Source: CAZEER01 sp964511215 (lineage in GTDB: Bacteria; Fidelibacterota; Marinisomatia; Marinisomatales; UBA1611). From it: 64,000 bases of DNA. This document shows positions 52,606-63,700 of this stretch, one piece after another. The DNA lies in NCBI GenBank assembly GCA_964511215.1, contig CAZEER010000003.1:11082-75081 (forward strand). Direction: 5' to 3'. The number at the start of each line of letters is the position of its first letter. The first letter of the stretch is position 1. Under the pieces are notes generated by a model that ran no database searches, was not told the origin of the DNA, and worked only from the letters and a program-made list of their open reading frames with translations. The position numbers were made by a program, and so were the translations under genes.

Positions 52606-55600
52606 TGTTCATTCATTTAAATATTCATTCTATTTATTCTGCAATGCGAGGACTTTTATCTTTACCTGATTTGATGAATGCTGCGAAATCGTATGATATG
52701 GATACATTAGCTCTTACAGATGTTAATGGTCTGTTTGGTTTTATTCATTTTGTTCAGCATTGTCATGAAGCAGGTGTCAAAGCTATTGCGGGAGTTAACT
52801 TGATGACTATTACAGATGAAGTAATCATATTAGTAGAGAATCAGTATGGTTATGAAAATCTTTGTCGGATTATATCCAGTATCCATGATAATTCAGATCA
52901 AGATATTTCTGATATTTTAAAAAAATATTCATCAGGCTTATTTATGTTGGCTCATAATAGATCAACGTTAAAAAAACTACATTGTTTTATTCCAGATACG
53001 CATTTATTTGTAGAGCTGAGACCAGGGCTTTCAGAATTAGAAGCAGAACAATTATCAAAAGAATTAAAATTAGAGATTATTGCAACAGGAGATGTGTATT
53101 TTAGATCATATGTAGACCATCGATCCCATAAAATTTTACGTGCTATAAAAAATAATACTACAATTGAAAATTGGGATATAACAGATTGTAAATCGGAACA
53201 GAGTTGGTTCCGCAGTGAAAAGGATATGGCCGTACTTTTCCCAAATAGCTTAGATGCAATCAACAATAGTCGCTATTTAGCGGATCGTTGTAAAACAGAT
53301 TGGTCTTTTGTGAATACTGTTTTTCCAGGTCTATCACTTAAAAATACCTATCATGCTAATAAAAAATTAAAAAATAAAGTCTATGCAGGTGCAAAAATCC
53401 GTTATGGTGCAATTAATGATTTAATACAATCTCGTATTGAATATGAATTAGAACTGATTACCCAAAAAGGATTTGCACCTTATTTTCTTATCGTAGAAGA
53501 CATTATAATACAAACTCAATCGACTATTGGAAGAGGATCGGCTGCTGCATCGATTGTTAGTTATTGTCTTTTTATTACTCAAGTAGATCCTATAAAGTAC
53601 AATCTGAAATTCGAGCGCTTTATTCATACGGAGCGTGAGGGCATGCCTGATATTGATATTGATTTTCCATGGGATGAGCGAGATAATATTTTGGATTATG
53701 TATTTACTAAATATGGAAAAGACCGAACAGCAATGGTCGCCAGTCAGGTTTTTTTAAAATCTCGTTCTGCAATTCGGGAAGTTGGAAAAGTGTTCGGCCT
53801 CTCTAATGAAGAAATAAAAACAATTACGAAACGTATAGGGTGGTATAATTCTAATCAAGACCTTGAATCTCAAGTACAAACAGATCCACGTTTTAGTAAT
53901 ATAGGTTTAGATGAAACATTAATAGAAGTATTAAGAGAAAGTAAAAAAATTATAGGTGTATTACGTCATGTATCTGTGCATCCTGGAGGAATAGTTATCG
54001 TTCCTGATGAGATTAGAAAATATGTACCAGTACTCATGGCACCTAAAGGAGTTCAGATTGTAGAATGGGAAAAAGATCAAGTGGAGGATTCAGGTTTATT
54101 AAAAATTGACCTTTTAGGGAATAGGAGTTTAGGAGTGGTGCGAGATAGTATACGTTATATTAATCTCAATTATGGTGAAAATGTGGTTCGTAGTAAATAT
54201 TTAAATTATCATCAGATTCAACCATTGGATGATCCAAAAACAGAGCATCTCATGAAAGAAGGGAAGACAATGGGTGTCTTTTATATTGAAAGTCCTGCAA
54301 CTCGACAGCTTTTGGCAAAAGCGAAGATGGTGGATTTTGAGCATGTGGTAATTTATTCATCTATTATTCGTCCTGCAGCCAATCGATATACGAATCTGAT
54401 GCTATCTAGAATACATGGTGCAAAATGGAATTCAATGCATCAGGATTTAGATTTTTTAAATGAAAGCTATGGAATTATGGTCTATGAAGAACAGGTTTCG
54501 ATGGCAGTTATGACGATGGCGGGATTAGGTTATTCAGATGCAGAGTTGCTCAGAAAAACTATGAGCAGAAATTCCATGCAGTATCTTGTATCACATTGGG
54601 AAAAACAATTCTCTCGTGGCGCACTTCGTAGAGGATATTCATCTAGTTTAATTAATAATGTATGGGATATGATCAAATCGTTTATAGGATACTCTTTTTG
54701 TAAACCACATTCAGCATCGTATGCAATGCTTTCTTTTACCTGCGCATATCTTAAAGCTCATTTCCCTGCCGAATTTTTATCGTCTGTGATTTCTAACCAA
54801 GGTGGTTTCTATTCATCTTATGCGTATATGAGTGAAGCACGTAGGTTGGGTATTCAGATTGTATGTCCAGATATTAACAACAGTTATTTTGAATGGAGAG
54901 GATCAAAAAATAAGATTCAAATGGGATTTATGAGTATTAAAGGATTGCAAAAAAAAACAATAGATTTAATTTTAGATGAGCGTAAAGCAGGTTATTTTGA
55001 TTCACTAAATGATTTTTTATTTCGAGTGGATTTGAATATGACCGATGCAATGGTTTTGACCAATGCAAGTTGTTTTAACATCATCGCATCAGAATTAAGT
55101 CACCAGGAAATAGCATATAAAATTGCTGGTTTTTATTTACAAAGTGGCTCTCGCAGACTATTCAATAGATCTCATATACAATCAAAATTAACAATTGATG
55201 AAAAATACAAATTGGAGTTGGATATATTTGGTTATCCGGTATCTATTCATCCCATTACCAAATACAGGCCTATACTAAGTTCACGTATTCGATATGCTAG
55301 AGATATTCCAAAATATTTTGGCCAATCTATCTACCTTACAGGAATTTATATTACACGTAAAGAATCCATCACTCATCAGTCAGAACCTATGCAATTCCTA
55401 ACTTTAGAAGATGAAACTGATTTATATGAATGTGTTTTATTTCCTGAAGTGTTTAAAAAATTTGGTGATTTATTTTACTGGGAAACATTATTTATCATCA
55501 GAGGAACGGTAGAAAAATCTTTTGGGGTATATAGTATTATTATTGAAAAAATGGGGAGTCTACAACAGTGGGTGCATCGATTAGGTCAAAGTAATTCTTT

Positions 55601-55613
55601 TAAAATTGTATAA
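52605..55613 (+). CDS. Error-prone DNA polymerase III alpha-like (DnaE2/ImuC)
   Basis: A 1002-residue C-family polymerase. An N-terminal PHP domain (HLNIHSIYSAM, ALTDVNGLFG) is followed by the polymerase core with GRGSAAASIVSYCL and the catalytic MPDIDIDFPWDERD near 348-352, a helix-hairpin-helix region and a C-terminal OB fold (IYLTGIYITR ... FLTLEDETD). The length is near 1000, as for DnaE2/ImuC, and shorter than replicative DnaE1. With LexA and the ImuB-like protein it forms a damage-inducible translesion system. Ends convergent with the GH43 gene. Confidence 0.9.
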   Translation: MFIHLNIHSIYSAMRGLLSLPDLMNAAKSYDMDTLALTDVNGLFGFIHFVQHCHEAGVKAIAGVNLMTITDEVIILVENQYGYENLCRIISSIHDNSDQDISDILKKYSSGLFMLAHNRSTLKKLHCFIPDTHLFVELRPGLSELEAEQLSKELKLEIIATGDVYFRSYVDHRSHKILRAIKNNTTIENWDITDCKSEQSWFRSEKDMAVLFPNSLDAINNSRYLADRCKTDWSFVNTVFPGLSLKNTYHANKKLKNKVYAGAKIRYGAINDLIQSRIEYELELITQKGFAPYFLIVEDIIIQTQSTIGRGSAAASIVSYCLFITQVDPIKYNLKFERFIHTEREGMPDIDIDFPWDERDNILDYVFTKYGKDRTAMVASQVFLKSRSAIREVGKVFGLSNEEIKTITKRIGWYNSNQDLESQVQTDPRFSNIGLDETLIEVLRESKKIIGVLRHVSVHPGGIVIVPDEIRKYVPVLMAPKGVQIVEWEKDQVEDSGLLKIDLLGNRSLGVVRDSIRYINLNYGENVVRSKYLNYHQIQPLDDPKTEHLMKEGKTMGVFYIESPATRQLLAKAKMVDFEHVVIYSSIIRPAANRYTNLMLSRIHGAKWNSMHQDLDFLNESYGIMVYEEQVSMAVMTMAGLGYSDAELLRKTMSRNSMQYLVSHWEKQFSRGALRRGYSSSLINNVWDMIKSFIGYSFCKPHSASYAMLSFTCAYLKAHFPAEFLSSVISNQGGFYSSYAYMSEARRLGIQIVCPDINNSYFEWRGSKNKIQMGFMSIKGLQKKTIDLILDERKAGYFDSLNDFLFRVDLNMTDAMVLTNASCFNIIASELSHQEIAYKIAGFYLQSGSRRLFNRSHIQSKLTIDEKYKLELDIFGYPVSIHPITKYRPILSSRIRYARDIPKYFGQSIYLTGIYITRKESITHQSEPMQFLTLEDETDLYECVLFPEVFKKFGDLFYWETLFIIRGTVEKSFGVYSIIIEKMGSLQQWVHRLGQSNSFKIV

Positions 55614-55632
55614 TAATTAAACTGAAATAAAT

Positions 55633-57399
55633 TTATTCTAAAATAACCCAATCATAATCAGCATATTCTGTAACATGTTTTCCATTGGAGGTTGCATATA
55701 AGCCACAATATGTCCCTGTATAGCTTTTACACAAAATAACATCTGCATCATTTTCAGCGAAAAAATGAAAAGTTTTACTATCATCAATGGAAAAGAAATA
55801 TTTATAGACTTTATTATCGGATGTGATTTTAAAAATTATAGAGCCCTCATAAGATGGTAAGAAATCTTTTTTAATGGTAATTGGTAGACTATTTTTTTCT
55901 TTGACAACCAGTTTGAGTATATAATTTTGTTTAGTTTTTTCAATTGTATATGTGATATAATTATCATCTTTTTGAAAGAGGCTGATTCCAGATTGCACTT
56001 GATCTGATTTTGGATTAAATAACATTTTTGCAGTAAAACTAAATTGACTTTCTTTTTGCCTAATACCAAGAATGCTACATCTAGATCGTTCTTCAATAAT
56101 ATTTGGACTTGCAAATAGGCGAAGAAAACCTTTTTCAGTTTTCATTTCATACGTATTAAAGTTTGGTACACGACGAAAATTCCATTCTAAGTCTAGCTTT
56201 GTATTTCCAAAATCATCTAGAAATCTTTTTTTTATATTTTGAGTGGAATTGGAGAATGGAAGAGGATAATATTTTTCCAATCTCCCAGTAATTGGTGAAC
56301 AGACAGGCCATTCATAATTGACTCTACGTAGTTTTTCAAAATGATCTTTTTTGGATAATTGCGACCATTCTGTGTCAATACTATCATATTGCCAATCAAA
56401 AGATTCTTTCTCCCAAATTACGGGAGCTAGGTGGGTTTCTCTTCCCATATTAGAGAAAGTTTTAATTTCTGATCGGATTCCAAGTATTACCATATACCAT
56501 CTATCATTAGCTAATTCTATTAGGTCCCCATGACCGACACTATTAACCCAATAATCATTTGACAGATGACGAGAAGTTAAAATTGGGTTCCTGTCATTTG
56601 GAACGTAAGGACCAGTGATTTTACTGCTTACAGCAACCATTACTCCATGGTTTAGGCTGGTACCACCTTCTGCAATTAACAAATAATAATACCCATTTCT
56701 TTTATAAATATGAGGGCCTTCTGCCCAAGTACCAAAATATAGAGCGCCTCTCCATAAAAAATGTCTTTTCCCTATTAAAGACCAATTCGTAGGGTTTAAT
56801 TCTTGTAACCAAATCTCGCCTTCACCATTAAACTTAGGGTTATCTGGAGAATGGGTGCCTACATACCATACTTTATTATCATCAAAAATTATATCAGGAT
56901 CTATTCCGGGTGCGCCATCTATTATTTTTGGATCTGACCATGGACCTTCAATATTTTCTGAAGTGATAATAAAATTTATCATTTGAGCTGGTTCACCTAC
57001 TGCAGGGCTATAGACATTAGTGGTAATAATATAAAATAAGCCATCGTGATATCGAATGGACGGGGCATGTATTCCTCCATTTGATTGAACATTTATTAAA
57101 TTCATTTTACCACTGCACTGTGCTTCTCGATGAAGGCCATAGCCAACCAGTTCCCAGTTTACAAGATCCTTACTATGATGAATGGGAAGTCCTGGAAAAT
57201 ATTCAAAAGAGGAATTAACAAGATAAAAGTCCTCTCCAACTTTGCAAATAGATGGGTCAGGATAACTCCCTGAAATGATTGGATTTGAATAGGTCGTATT
57301 ATCTGTTTTTGAACATGCATTGAATGTAATTGCGAGGGGGACCATTTTTAATAAAAAAAGAAAAATGTAATATAAATAATTCAAATTAAAGTTTTCCAC
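55633..57399 (-). CDS. GH43-family glycosidase lipoprotein
   Basis: A 588-residue lipoprotein (ITFNACSK, Cys29). The five-bladed GH43 domain (about 38-340) shows the base in SGSYPDPSICK, the modulating Asp in GAPGIDPDIIFDD and the acid Glu in WAEGPHIYK. A C-terminal beta-sandwich (about 385-588) of the GH43 C2 type follows. Members are beta-xylosidases or arabinofuranosidases, so plant- or algal-type polysaccharide is the likely substrate. Stands alone between the mutasome and secreted-protein genes. Confidence 0.88.
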   Translation of the reverse strand: MENFNLNYLYYIFLFLLKMVPLAITFNACSKTDNTTYSNPIISGSYPDPSICKVGEDFYLVNSSFEYFPGLPIHHSKDLVNWELVGYGLHREAQCSGKMNLINVQSNGGIHAPSIRYHDGLFYIITTNVYSPAVGEPAQMINFIITSENIEGPWSDPKIIDGAPGIDPDIIFDDNKVWYVGTHSPDNPKFNGEGEIWLQELNPTNWSLIGKRHFLWRGALYFGTWAEGPHIYKRNGYYYLLIAEGGTSLNHGVMVAVSSKITGPYVPNDRNPILTSRHLSNDYWVNSVGHGDLIELANDRWYMVILGIRSEIKTFSNMGRETHLAPVIWEKESFDWQYDSIDTEWSQLSKKDHFEKLRRVNYEWPVCSPITGRLEKYYPLPFSNSTQNIKKRFLDDFGNTKLDLEWNFRRVPNFNTYEMKTEKGFLRLFASPNIIEERSRCSILGIRQKESQFSFTAKMLFNPKSDQVQSGISLFQKDDNYITYTIEKTKQNYILKLVVKEKNSLPITIKKDFLPSYEGSIIFKITSDNKVYKYFFSIDDSKTFHFFAENDADVILCKSYTGTYCGLYATSNGKHVTEYADYDWVILE

Positions 57400-57422
57400 T
57401 TAGTATAATTTTATTACAAAAC

Positions 57423-57448
57423 AAAAAGCCCTGTTAACAGGGCTTTTT
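57423..57448 (-). terminator. Rho-independent terminator of the secreted-protein operon
   Basis: AAAAAGCCCTG (57423-57433), loop TTAA, CAGGGCTTTTT (57438-57448). Perfect 11-bp stem between the GH43 gene and the T9SS cargo gene, both on the minus strand; on that strand it ends with T residues and so terminates the cargo gene transcript. Confidence 0.82.
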
Positions 57449-57465
57449 ATTTAACTAATTATAAT

Positions 57466-59715
57466 TTATTTCAAAAAAGTCATTTTCTTTATATCCCGAA
57501 ATTGTTTGCCTGCACTTATTTCGTAAAAATAAATACCAGTCGTCACTTGCTCTCCATATTGGTTCTCACCATTCCATTCAAATTCATAATTCCCGGCTTC
57601 GAGCTTTTCATTACGATATTCATAAATACGTTGCCCAAGTATATTATAGATATTTATTTGTACATCCATATTGGCAATAATTCCAAAAGTAAATGAAGTG
57701 GTAGGGTTAAATGGATTTGGAAAATTATTACTCAAGAAAAATTCATTTGGGATAGTACCAGAATCTATTCCAGCCAAAGGAATACAAATTGAATCAGGGT
57801 TAAAGTCTTCCACGGGCATTGGAGGGTCAGGTTGCCAGTGGTCCATGGGAAAAGTGTAATCTCTCCACCAGCAGTCATTGTTTGCATTTGCGTGATGATA
57901 TCTTGCTCGAGATCCTCCAAAACCAAATCCTCCACCTTCTTCAACATATGCAAGCTCAGATACATCATAGAAACCCCAGGTATAGATCATATGCCAGGGA
58001 AAGGGACCAATAAATGTAGGAGCCGCAGAGTAAGTACCATCACCATTAGCCGTTGCCCACATTTTATGATCACCTCCACCGAGACCTTGTAATAATTTTA
58101 GCCAATGATCTTTTAATGATAGATAAACAGAATCCTCCGCAGGATTAAAACCAAGTGAATCTGCTCCTGTCATATCTACATTGAAGGTCAATGTAATTGA
58201 TTGTCCGCTAGGTACTACACCTCCTGCAGGTAAATCATAATATCCGGCTAAAGGTAGCTCCAAGAGCCCAGTATCATCTTCTATACCAAGCTCAAAAACT
58301 CTATTACCTCCGCCATATTGGGGGGAATTTTCCCAACCTATGTAATCAGGTGGGTCACCATAAGTTATACTTAAGTATTCCACTGATGTTGAATCAAGGT
58401 GCATATAATATTTATATTCAATTGGAGCGGTTGGGAACCCACTTATACTGACAGCGATACTAAATAAATTTGTTCCCGGAGTACGGGTCATTTCACAATC
58501 GGCAGGATCATCACAATCCCATCCATTAAAACCACCCCGCAATTGCATTTGATCGCCTCTAGAAAGGCTAAATACTGGCATTCCGGATGCACCTTCTTCA
58601 TCGAGCCATTCGGTCATGTCAACTGAGAAAATCACGGTTTTGGTAATTGGATCACCTTGATATGGAATAGTAATATTAGTAGATCCTGTGATAGAACCAT
58701 CATCCTCAATAGTAAACTCCTGATTAGGCTCTCCAATAATATTTAATAACCAGTTACCATACCCATCGCTACCATCACATATATCACATGTGGTACCATT
58801 GCCATTATCGGTATCAATTGCACCCCATTCATAAGAATTTGGTCCAATTACGTTTTCTAATACAGTTGTCCAAATTAAATCACCTGCTGTTTCATCGCCA
58901 TTAGTACCATCATCATACCCTTGTACCACAGCCCAATTTGTCATAGTACCTTTGAATCTTATATCTTGGAACCCATTACCTTCATCGGTAAGAGTAAGGA
59001 TTACTGTTGAATATACAATGTCATCATTTGTGGGAGGTTCATTATTAAAATATGCCCAGGCCAGTGTGGTATCTACTGAGCTTGTGAATACTCTATTATT
59101 GATACTTTCCCAACCGCCGAGTCCATGCTGGAATTTATAGGAAATAACTGTACCACCTTCCGGATCAAAAGAAAAACTTCCAGACCAAAACTCAGAATCA
59201 TCTTCTTGAGTCAGTGGTTCCCCTTCCCAGCTATTCATGTATCCAGCAATATACATAGTGTCCCCGTCGTACCCAAGGATACCAGCAGTGCTTACTCGAA
59301 AAAAGACATCGATACTATCCGTTTCAGTAAAAGGAGGTGATGTACCATTTTCCCAGTAATCATATGCAAGAAATGTTTCTCCTGAAACGGTAAGTGCTCT
59401 ATTATCTGTTGATTCCCATGTCTCGGAATCAACATTGTCGATAACCACATACTTATATTCGTATTCGCCATCGCTAAGAGTATCACTTGTGTAGGTCCAA
59501 TAGTCACCACCCATATTTATCATTTGCCATTCATTACCAGACCAGTCATTCATGGATCCTCTTATAACCAGTGTATGGGTAGAATCGGCAAACCCAGGTG
59601 CAGTGCAGGTGTTTAAGTTGAATTCTACACCTGCGAAAACAAACTGAAGATTTAGGAATGTAATAATTAAAGAAAAAGATATGCGTACCATTAGTTTATC
59701 CTTTTTATTTTGCAA
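57466..59715 (-). CDS. Secreted multi-module protein with CBM-like domains and T9SS-like tail
   Basis: A 749-residue protein with a signal peptide (LIITFLNLQFVFAG). Several starch-binding-like beta modules follow (LVIRGSMNDWSGNEWQMINM; GYMNSWEGEPL; FKGTMTNWAVVQGYDDG; LRGGFNGWDCDDPADC), like CBM20/48-type or pullulanase-associated folds. No catalytic motif is seen. The tail SNNFPNPFNPTTSFTFGI, then IYNILGQRI and GIYFYEISAG, is a T9SS type-A sorting domain. It is 26 bases after the PorV-like gene. Probably a surface carbohydrate-binding or structural protein. Confidence 0.83.
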   Translation of the reverse strand: MQNKKDKLMVRISFSLIITFLNLQFVFAGVEFNLNTCTAPGFADSTHTLVIRGSMNDWSGNEWQMINMGGDYWTYTSDTLSDGEYEYKYVVIDNVDSETWESTDNRALTVSGETFLAYDYWENGTSPPFTETDSIDVFFRVSTAGILGYDGDTMYIAGYMNSWEGEPLTQEDDSEFWSGSFSFDPEGGTVISYKFQHGLGGWESINNRVFTSSVDTTLAWAYFNNEPPTNDDIVYSTVILTLTDEGNGFQDIRFKGTMTNWAVVQGYDDGTNGDETAGDLIWTTVLENVIGPNSYEWGAIDTDNGNGTTCDICDGSDGYGNWLLNIIGEPNQEFTIEDDGSITGSTNITIPYQGDPITKTVIFSVDMTEWLDEEGASGMPVFSLSRGDQMQLRGGFNGWDCDDPADCEMTRTPGTNLFSIAVSISGFPTAPIEYKYYMHLDSTSVEYLSITYGDPPDYIGWENSPQYGGGNRVFELGIEDDTGLLELPLAGYYDLPAGGVVPSGQSITLTFNVDMTGADSLGFNPAEDSVYLSLKDHWLKLLQGLGGGDHKMWATANGDGTYSAAPTFIGPFPWHMIYTWGFYDVSELAYVEEGGGFGFGGSRARYHHANANNDCWWRDYTFPMDHWQPDPPMPVEDFNPDSICIPLAGIDSGTIPNEFFLSNNFPNPFNPTTSFTFGIIANMDVQINIYNILGQRIYEYRNEKLEAGNYEFEWNGENQYGEQVTTGIYFYEISAGKQFRDIKKMTFLK

Positions 59716-59740
59716 ATAGTATAAAGATAGAGTGCCAAAT

Positions 59741-60745
59741 TTAATATAAAACCTCTAAGCTAACCTGATGGGTATTGCCAAGATATTTTAAAATCTCAAA
59801 GCAATAATTAATTTTAAGCTTTTGTTTAATAAAAGAAGGGGATTTAATACCAATCCCATAAGCAAATTCTTTTTCACTGTTATCTAAAAAAATTGAATTA
59901 ATCCCCCCTGTTAAGCATAAGACATCATCTAATAGACCAATTTCAATGCCGGTATTTACATAGTTTTTATTGTCATTAGGACTATTTGAGTCTAATGCCC
60001 AGGTAACTCGAACTGAGTTATTGATAAGTATATCATCTGATATCCCCACTCTAAGTATAAGAGGAAGATCAAACTTATCTGTTGCAAGATAACCAGTAAC
60101 ACTCTCATTATTTCCATCTATTGTTTCATCGATATCAATAGGGACAAGAAGATCATCACCAGTCATTTTCATTTTTGGTCCAAAGTTGCTGATTGATGTT
60201 CCCAACCTAAATCCATATGGAGTCTCAAAAAGTGTCCCTAAATCAAGAGCGATTCCATTTGCATAATTATTTGCAATTTTTTCTTGTATTAATTTGCCAT
60301 TAAAACCTATAGAAAACCGATCTGTTAAATTGAGAGCATACGTTAAACCAAAAGAATGATCGGAGGCTGAAAATGTTTCGCCTGTATCCTCATTCCCATA
60401 ACGAGTTACTTCCATGTCATCCATTGTCACAGAGGTAATGTTAATACCAAAATAATGATTCCCTTTTACTGGAATAGATGCGCTAAAATAATCAAAGGAT
60501 ATGTCAGCAATCCAGTCAGAGTGATTCACATATACATTTTTTAATTTATGAAATCCAATTCCTGCGGGATTCCAATACATGGAAGAACCATCATTTGCGA
60601 TAGCTGTGAAAGCACCACCCATTCCAACTGCCTTCGATCCAATGTTTGTTGATAGAAATTTAGCTGCCATTGTTCCAGTTTTATTTACAGCATATATATT
60701 TGTAATAACAAGGCTTAAGATGGTATATAGTTTGATACTTTTCAT
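59741..60745 (-). CDS. PorV/PorQ-like outer-membrane beta-barrel protein
   Basis: A 334-residue protein with a signal peptide and a beta-barrel pattern. The N-terminal AAKFLSTNIGSKAVGMGGAF, then TAIANDGSSMYWNPAG, is typical of the PorV/UPF0164 group, related to FadL; PorV escorts cargo through type IX secretion. The ATG overlaps the stop of the large secreted-protein gene (ATGA), so they are made together, and another T9SS-tailed cargo follows. The link to secretion is therefore supported by context. Confidence 0.85.
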   Translation of the reverse strand: MKSIKLYTILSLVITNIYAVNKTGTMAAKFLSTNIGSKAVGMGGAFTAIANDGSSMYWNPAGIGFHKLKNVYVNHSDWIADISFDYFSASIPVKGNHYFGINITSVTMDDMEVTRYGNEDTGETFSASDHSFGLTYALNLTDRFSIGFNGKLIQEKIANNYANGIALDLGTLFETPYGFRLGTSISNFGPKMKMTGDDLLVPIDIDETIDGNNESVTGYLATDKFDLPLILRVGISDDILINNSVRVTWALDSNSPNDNKNYVNTGIEIGLLDDVLCLTGGINSIFLDNSEKEFAYGIGIKSPSFIKQKLKINYCFEILKYLGNTHQVSLEVLY

Positions 60746-63700
60746 TTTATTATAGCGAGTTTTCCTATTTTTTCGCCAATACCTTCGGCTTCTATATGAT
60801 AAACGTAAATACCATAGGCAGCTGTTAAATTATCTTTGGTTAAAAGGTCCCAAGATCCACTACCAAAGTTTATATTTGATTTATGGTAAATTGTTTTCAC
60901 CAAATCACCTGAAATGGTAAAAATACGTATTGTGCAGTTCTGAGGAAGATATCTAAATTGAATTTCTCGTGGTCCTCTTCCAGAGGTAAAGGTGTTTTGC
61001 CCTTCAAAGGCACTTGTTGCGTAATATGGATTGGGGACAACCTTTATTTTTTTAAGATCATCTCTTGCTTGATTGACATCAATGAATGGTGAAACAGTAT
61101 TAAACTCATAAATATCTTCTGTTAAAAATGGTTTCTCAACTATAATGAATGCGGTGTCATTTGCTATAGGTTCATTATAAATAAGAGTAGAATCATTTGG
61201 ATGAAGATTCATATAGAATGCCCATGATGGCCAGGGGTTGCCATCATCATCTTCATAATCCATAAATACTATCCAGTCACTTTCTCTTGAACCATCAGCG
61301 TTAAAATAACCATCAGATGCGCCAATAGGAATGACGTCAATAAAACCAAAAGGTATTTTAACCCAATCTACATCATTATCGCCTGTAAGTGAAATTCTGC
61401 GCTGTACAAAAAAATTAACAGGCTTTCCTTCATATAAATAACCCGGGAAACAGGTTGTTGTATTTGGAAGATAGCGCATACATAAATCAATAGATGAATC
61501 AGACTGTTCATTGGTGAATACAATTCTATAATCATAGGGTAGTTGTGTACCTACGACATTAAAGGTAGCGTATCTAAAAAAATTAAATGACCAAATACTG
61601 TCACGTGACCAGTATGATTTTTCTTCATTAAATCTTAATTCTTTAATATTCTCAAAGGCTAATCTGAAACCATCAATTACCTGTCCATCGTTTGCATTTA
61701 AATAATATTCATTTTCAATTAATGTATCGGGAGATTGTGGATCAGTTACATTAGTAAGATAATAGGATTTTGTTGTTATAGTATCATACCCAGCGGGACC
61801 TTGCTGATTTGCAAGAATTGTATCAGTAAATGTTATCTGATAAGTATGATTATTTCTAATATTCATGGGGTTAATTATTTCATAATAAATTTTGCCGCTT
61901 GATGTACCACTTACATGTTCAATAGTGTCGCCTGAAAAAACTGCATCATTGTAGCCTGCGGCCGGTGGCGAAGGAGTTACTGCAACTACATTAGGTCCAA
62001 GTTCTATCTCACCTGTTAATGAATTAACCCTAAGCCTCATTGGAGAATCACTGGGTATAATATCATTTGATAGATCTCCACCATAATCGTATGAAACCAC
62101 AGCGTAATAATATTTTTGACCATTGACTACATTATTGTCAACATAAGAATGCTGAAGACCTGTGTCATCTCCAAGATAAAATTTAATTCCATTCAAATCG
62201 ATAGGGTGCCAGCCAGTTTTTCCGTTCATTAGATCCCACTGTGCCTTTTCACCATTTTGTGAGTAGGGTTCTAGAAATGTCAAGTTTCCTTCTCCATCGG
62301 TTATGGTATAGGCATCATTAAATTCAAAATCTGTTGATTTATAAATCTTATATCCTTCAAAATCATAGAGATCAACATTATTTGTTATTTCACCCATGTA
62401 TCTATCTTTCGATAATTCAGATTTTGTATCCCAATAAAGTGTGACGGTTCCATCATCTGTAACTGCTGTAACATGGGGAGGATCAGGTGCCTTGGCAAAT
62501 TGGTAATCAAAATCATAGGTAGTCTGAGCAACTGCTTTATTTCTTAGTGCATCTTCGACATCATTTCCTAATGCTACAGACATTGCAATGCGTTCAGTTT
62601 GTCCTGCTTTTAATGGAAAAAATCCAGAAGTAACAAACAAATCATAGTCACCAGGTGGTTGCCCACCAGCAGGAGGCTGCCAATAACTTCCGGGTGTCAT
62701 ATAAAAGAGCCACATATATCCATCACTCGATAGTGGGATGGAGCCAGCAGGATCATAACCTACCGCAGTCAAACCCATTTGATCTGACTCGGCAACATCT
62801 GTTTTATCAATATTGGGTTCACCAGGAAAACCTGATCCAGATCCAGAAGTTGGCATTTGATCTCCTGCACCTGCATCGAACCCTCCAGATTCATCACCAT
62901 TAATACCCACATCGTCAGATAGTTCCCAGTCTCCATCATTGTCAATAAAGTCATCTCTAGACTCGTCTATCATTTCATCAATTCCTTCATCAATTCCTTC
63001 GTCGATTGCGCCATCACCGTCATTATCAATTCCGTCGGCAAAAGGCTTCCCTATATCTTCAAAGTCTAAATTATATAGGATTATATCGGTATTAGGAACA
63101 GAATATCTAAGCCAAGGATCGTTTTGAGCCTCAAGAACCATATTAGAATCCACCAAAGGGCTATTAATATCAACTCCATTACCAAAAGGGTATTCAAGAA
63201 AATATGGATCTTCTGGATCAGCATTATTATCAATTCCATCTGCATATAGAAGACCAAGATCATTTTCATCCAGTCCAATAATATGTATAATTGAATCTTG
63301 TATATCATCACCTAATGGTGGCCAGATTTTCCATTGTCCCGAAACATTATTGATCATTTCTTGAGTAATAATTGGACTATTTTGTTCTCCATCAAGATCA
63401 TTATCAATATTATCGGCATAGCTTACTCCAGTTTGATCACCGAAAGGAACATGGGTAAGATTCTCATCTATAAGTCCATTGCCATTATCGTCAATTGCAT
63501 TTCCAAGTATCTCATCAACAATAAACTCTTCTGTTATAATGGGACCATAATCTTCGCCATCTCCATCATTGTCAATACGATCAATATTATTCCCTGGAGT
63601 TTCAATAAATGATGTGGCTGCAACCCCAACAGGGTCAGATCCAAATGCAGAATTACCAATTCCATCACTATCCATAGACCATGCAACATCATAAATAAGA

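Noticed and set aside
62939..63600. DNA-level tandem repeat array
   Set aside because: The repetition comes from encoded IDNDGDG-type protein motifs with variable spacing, not from near-identical DNA units.
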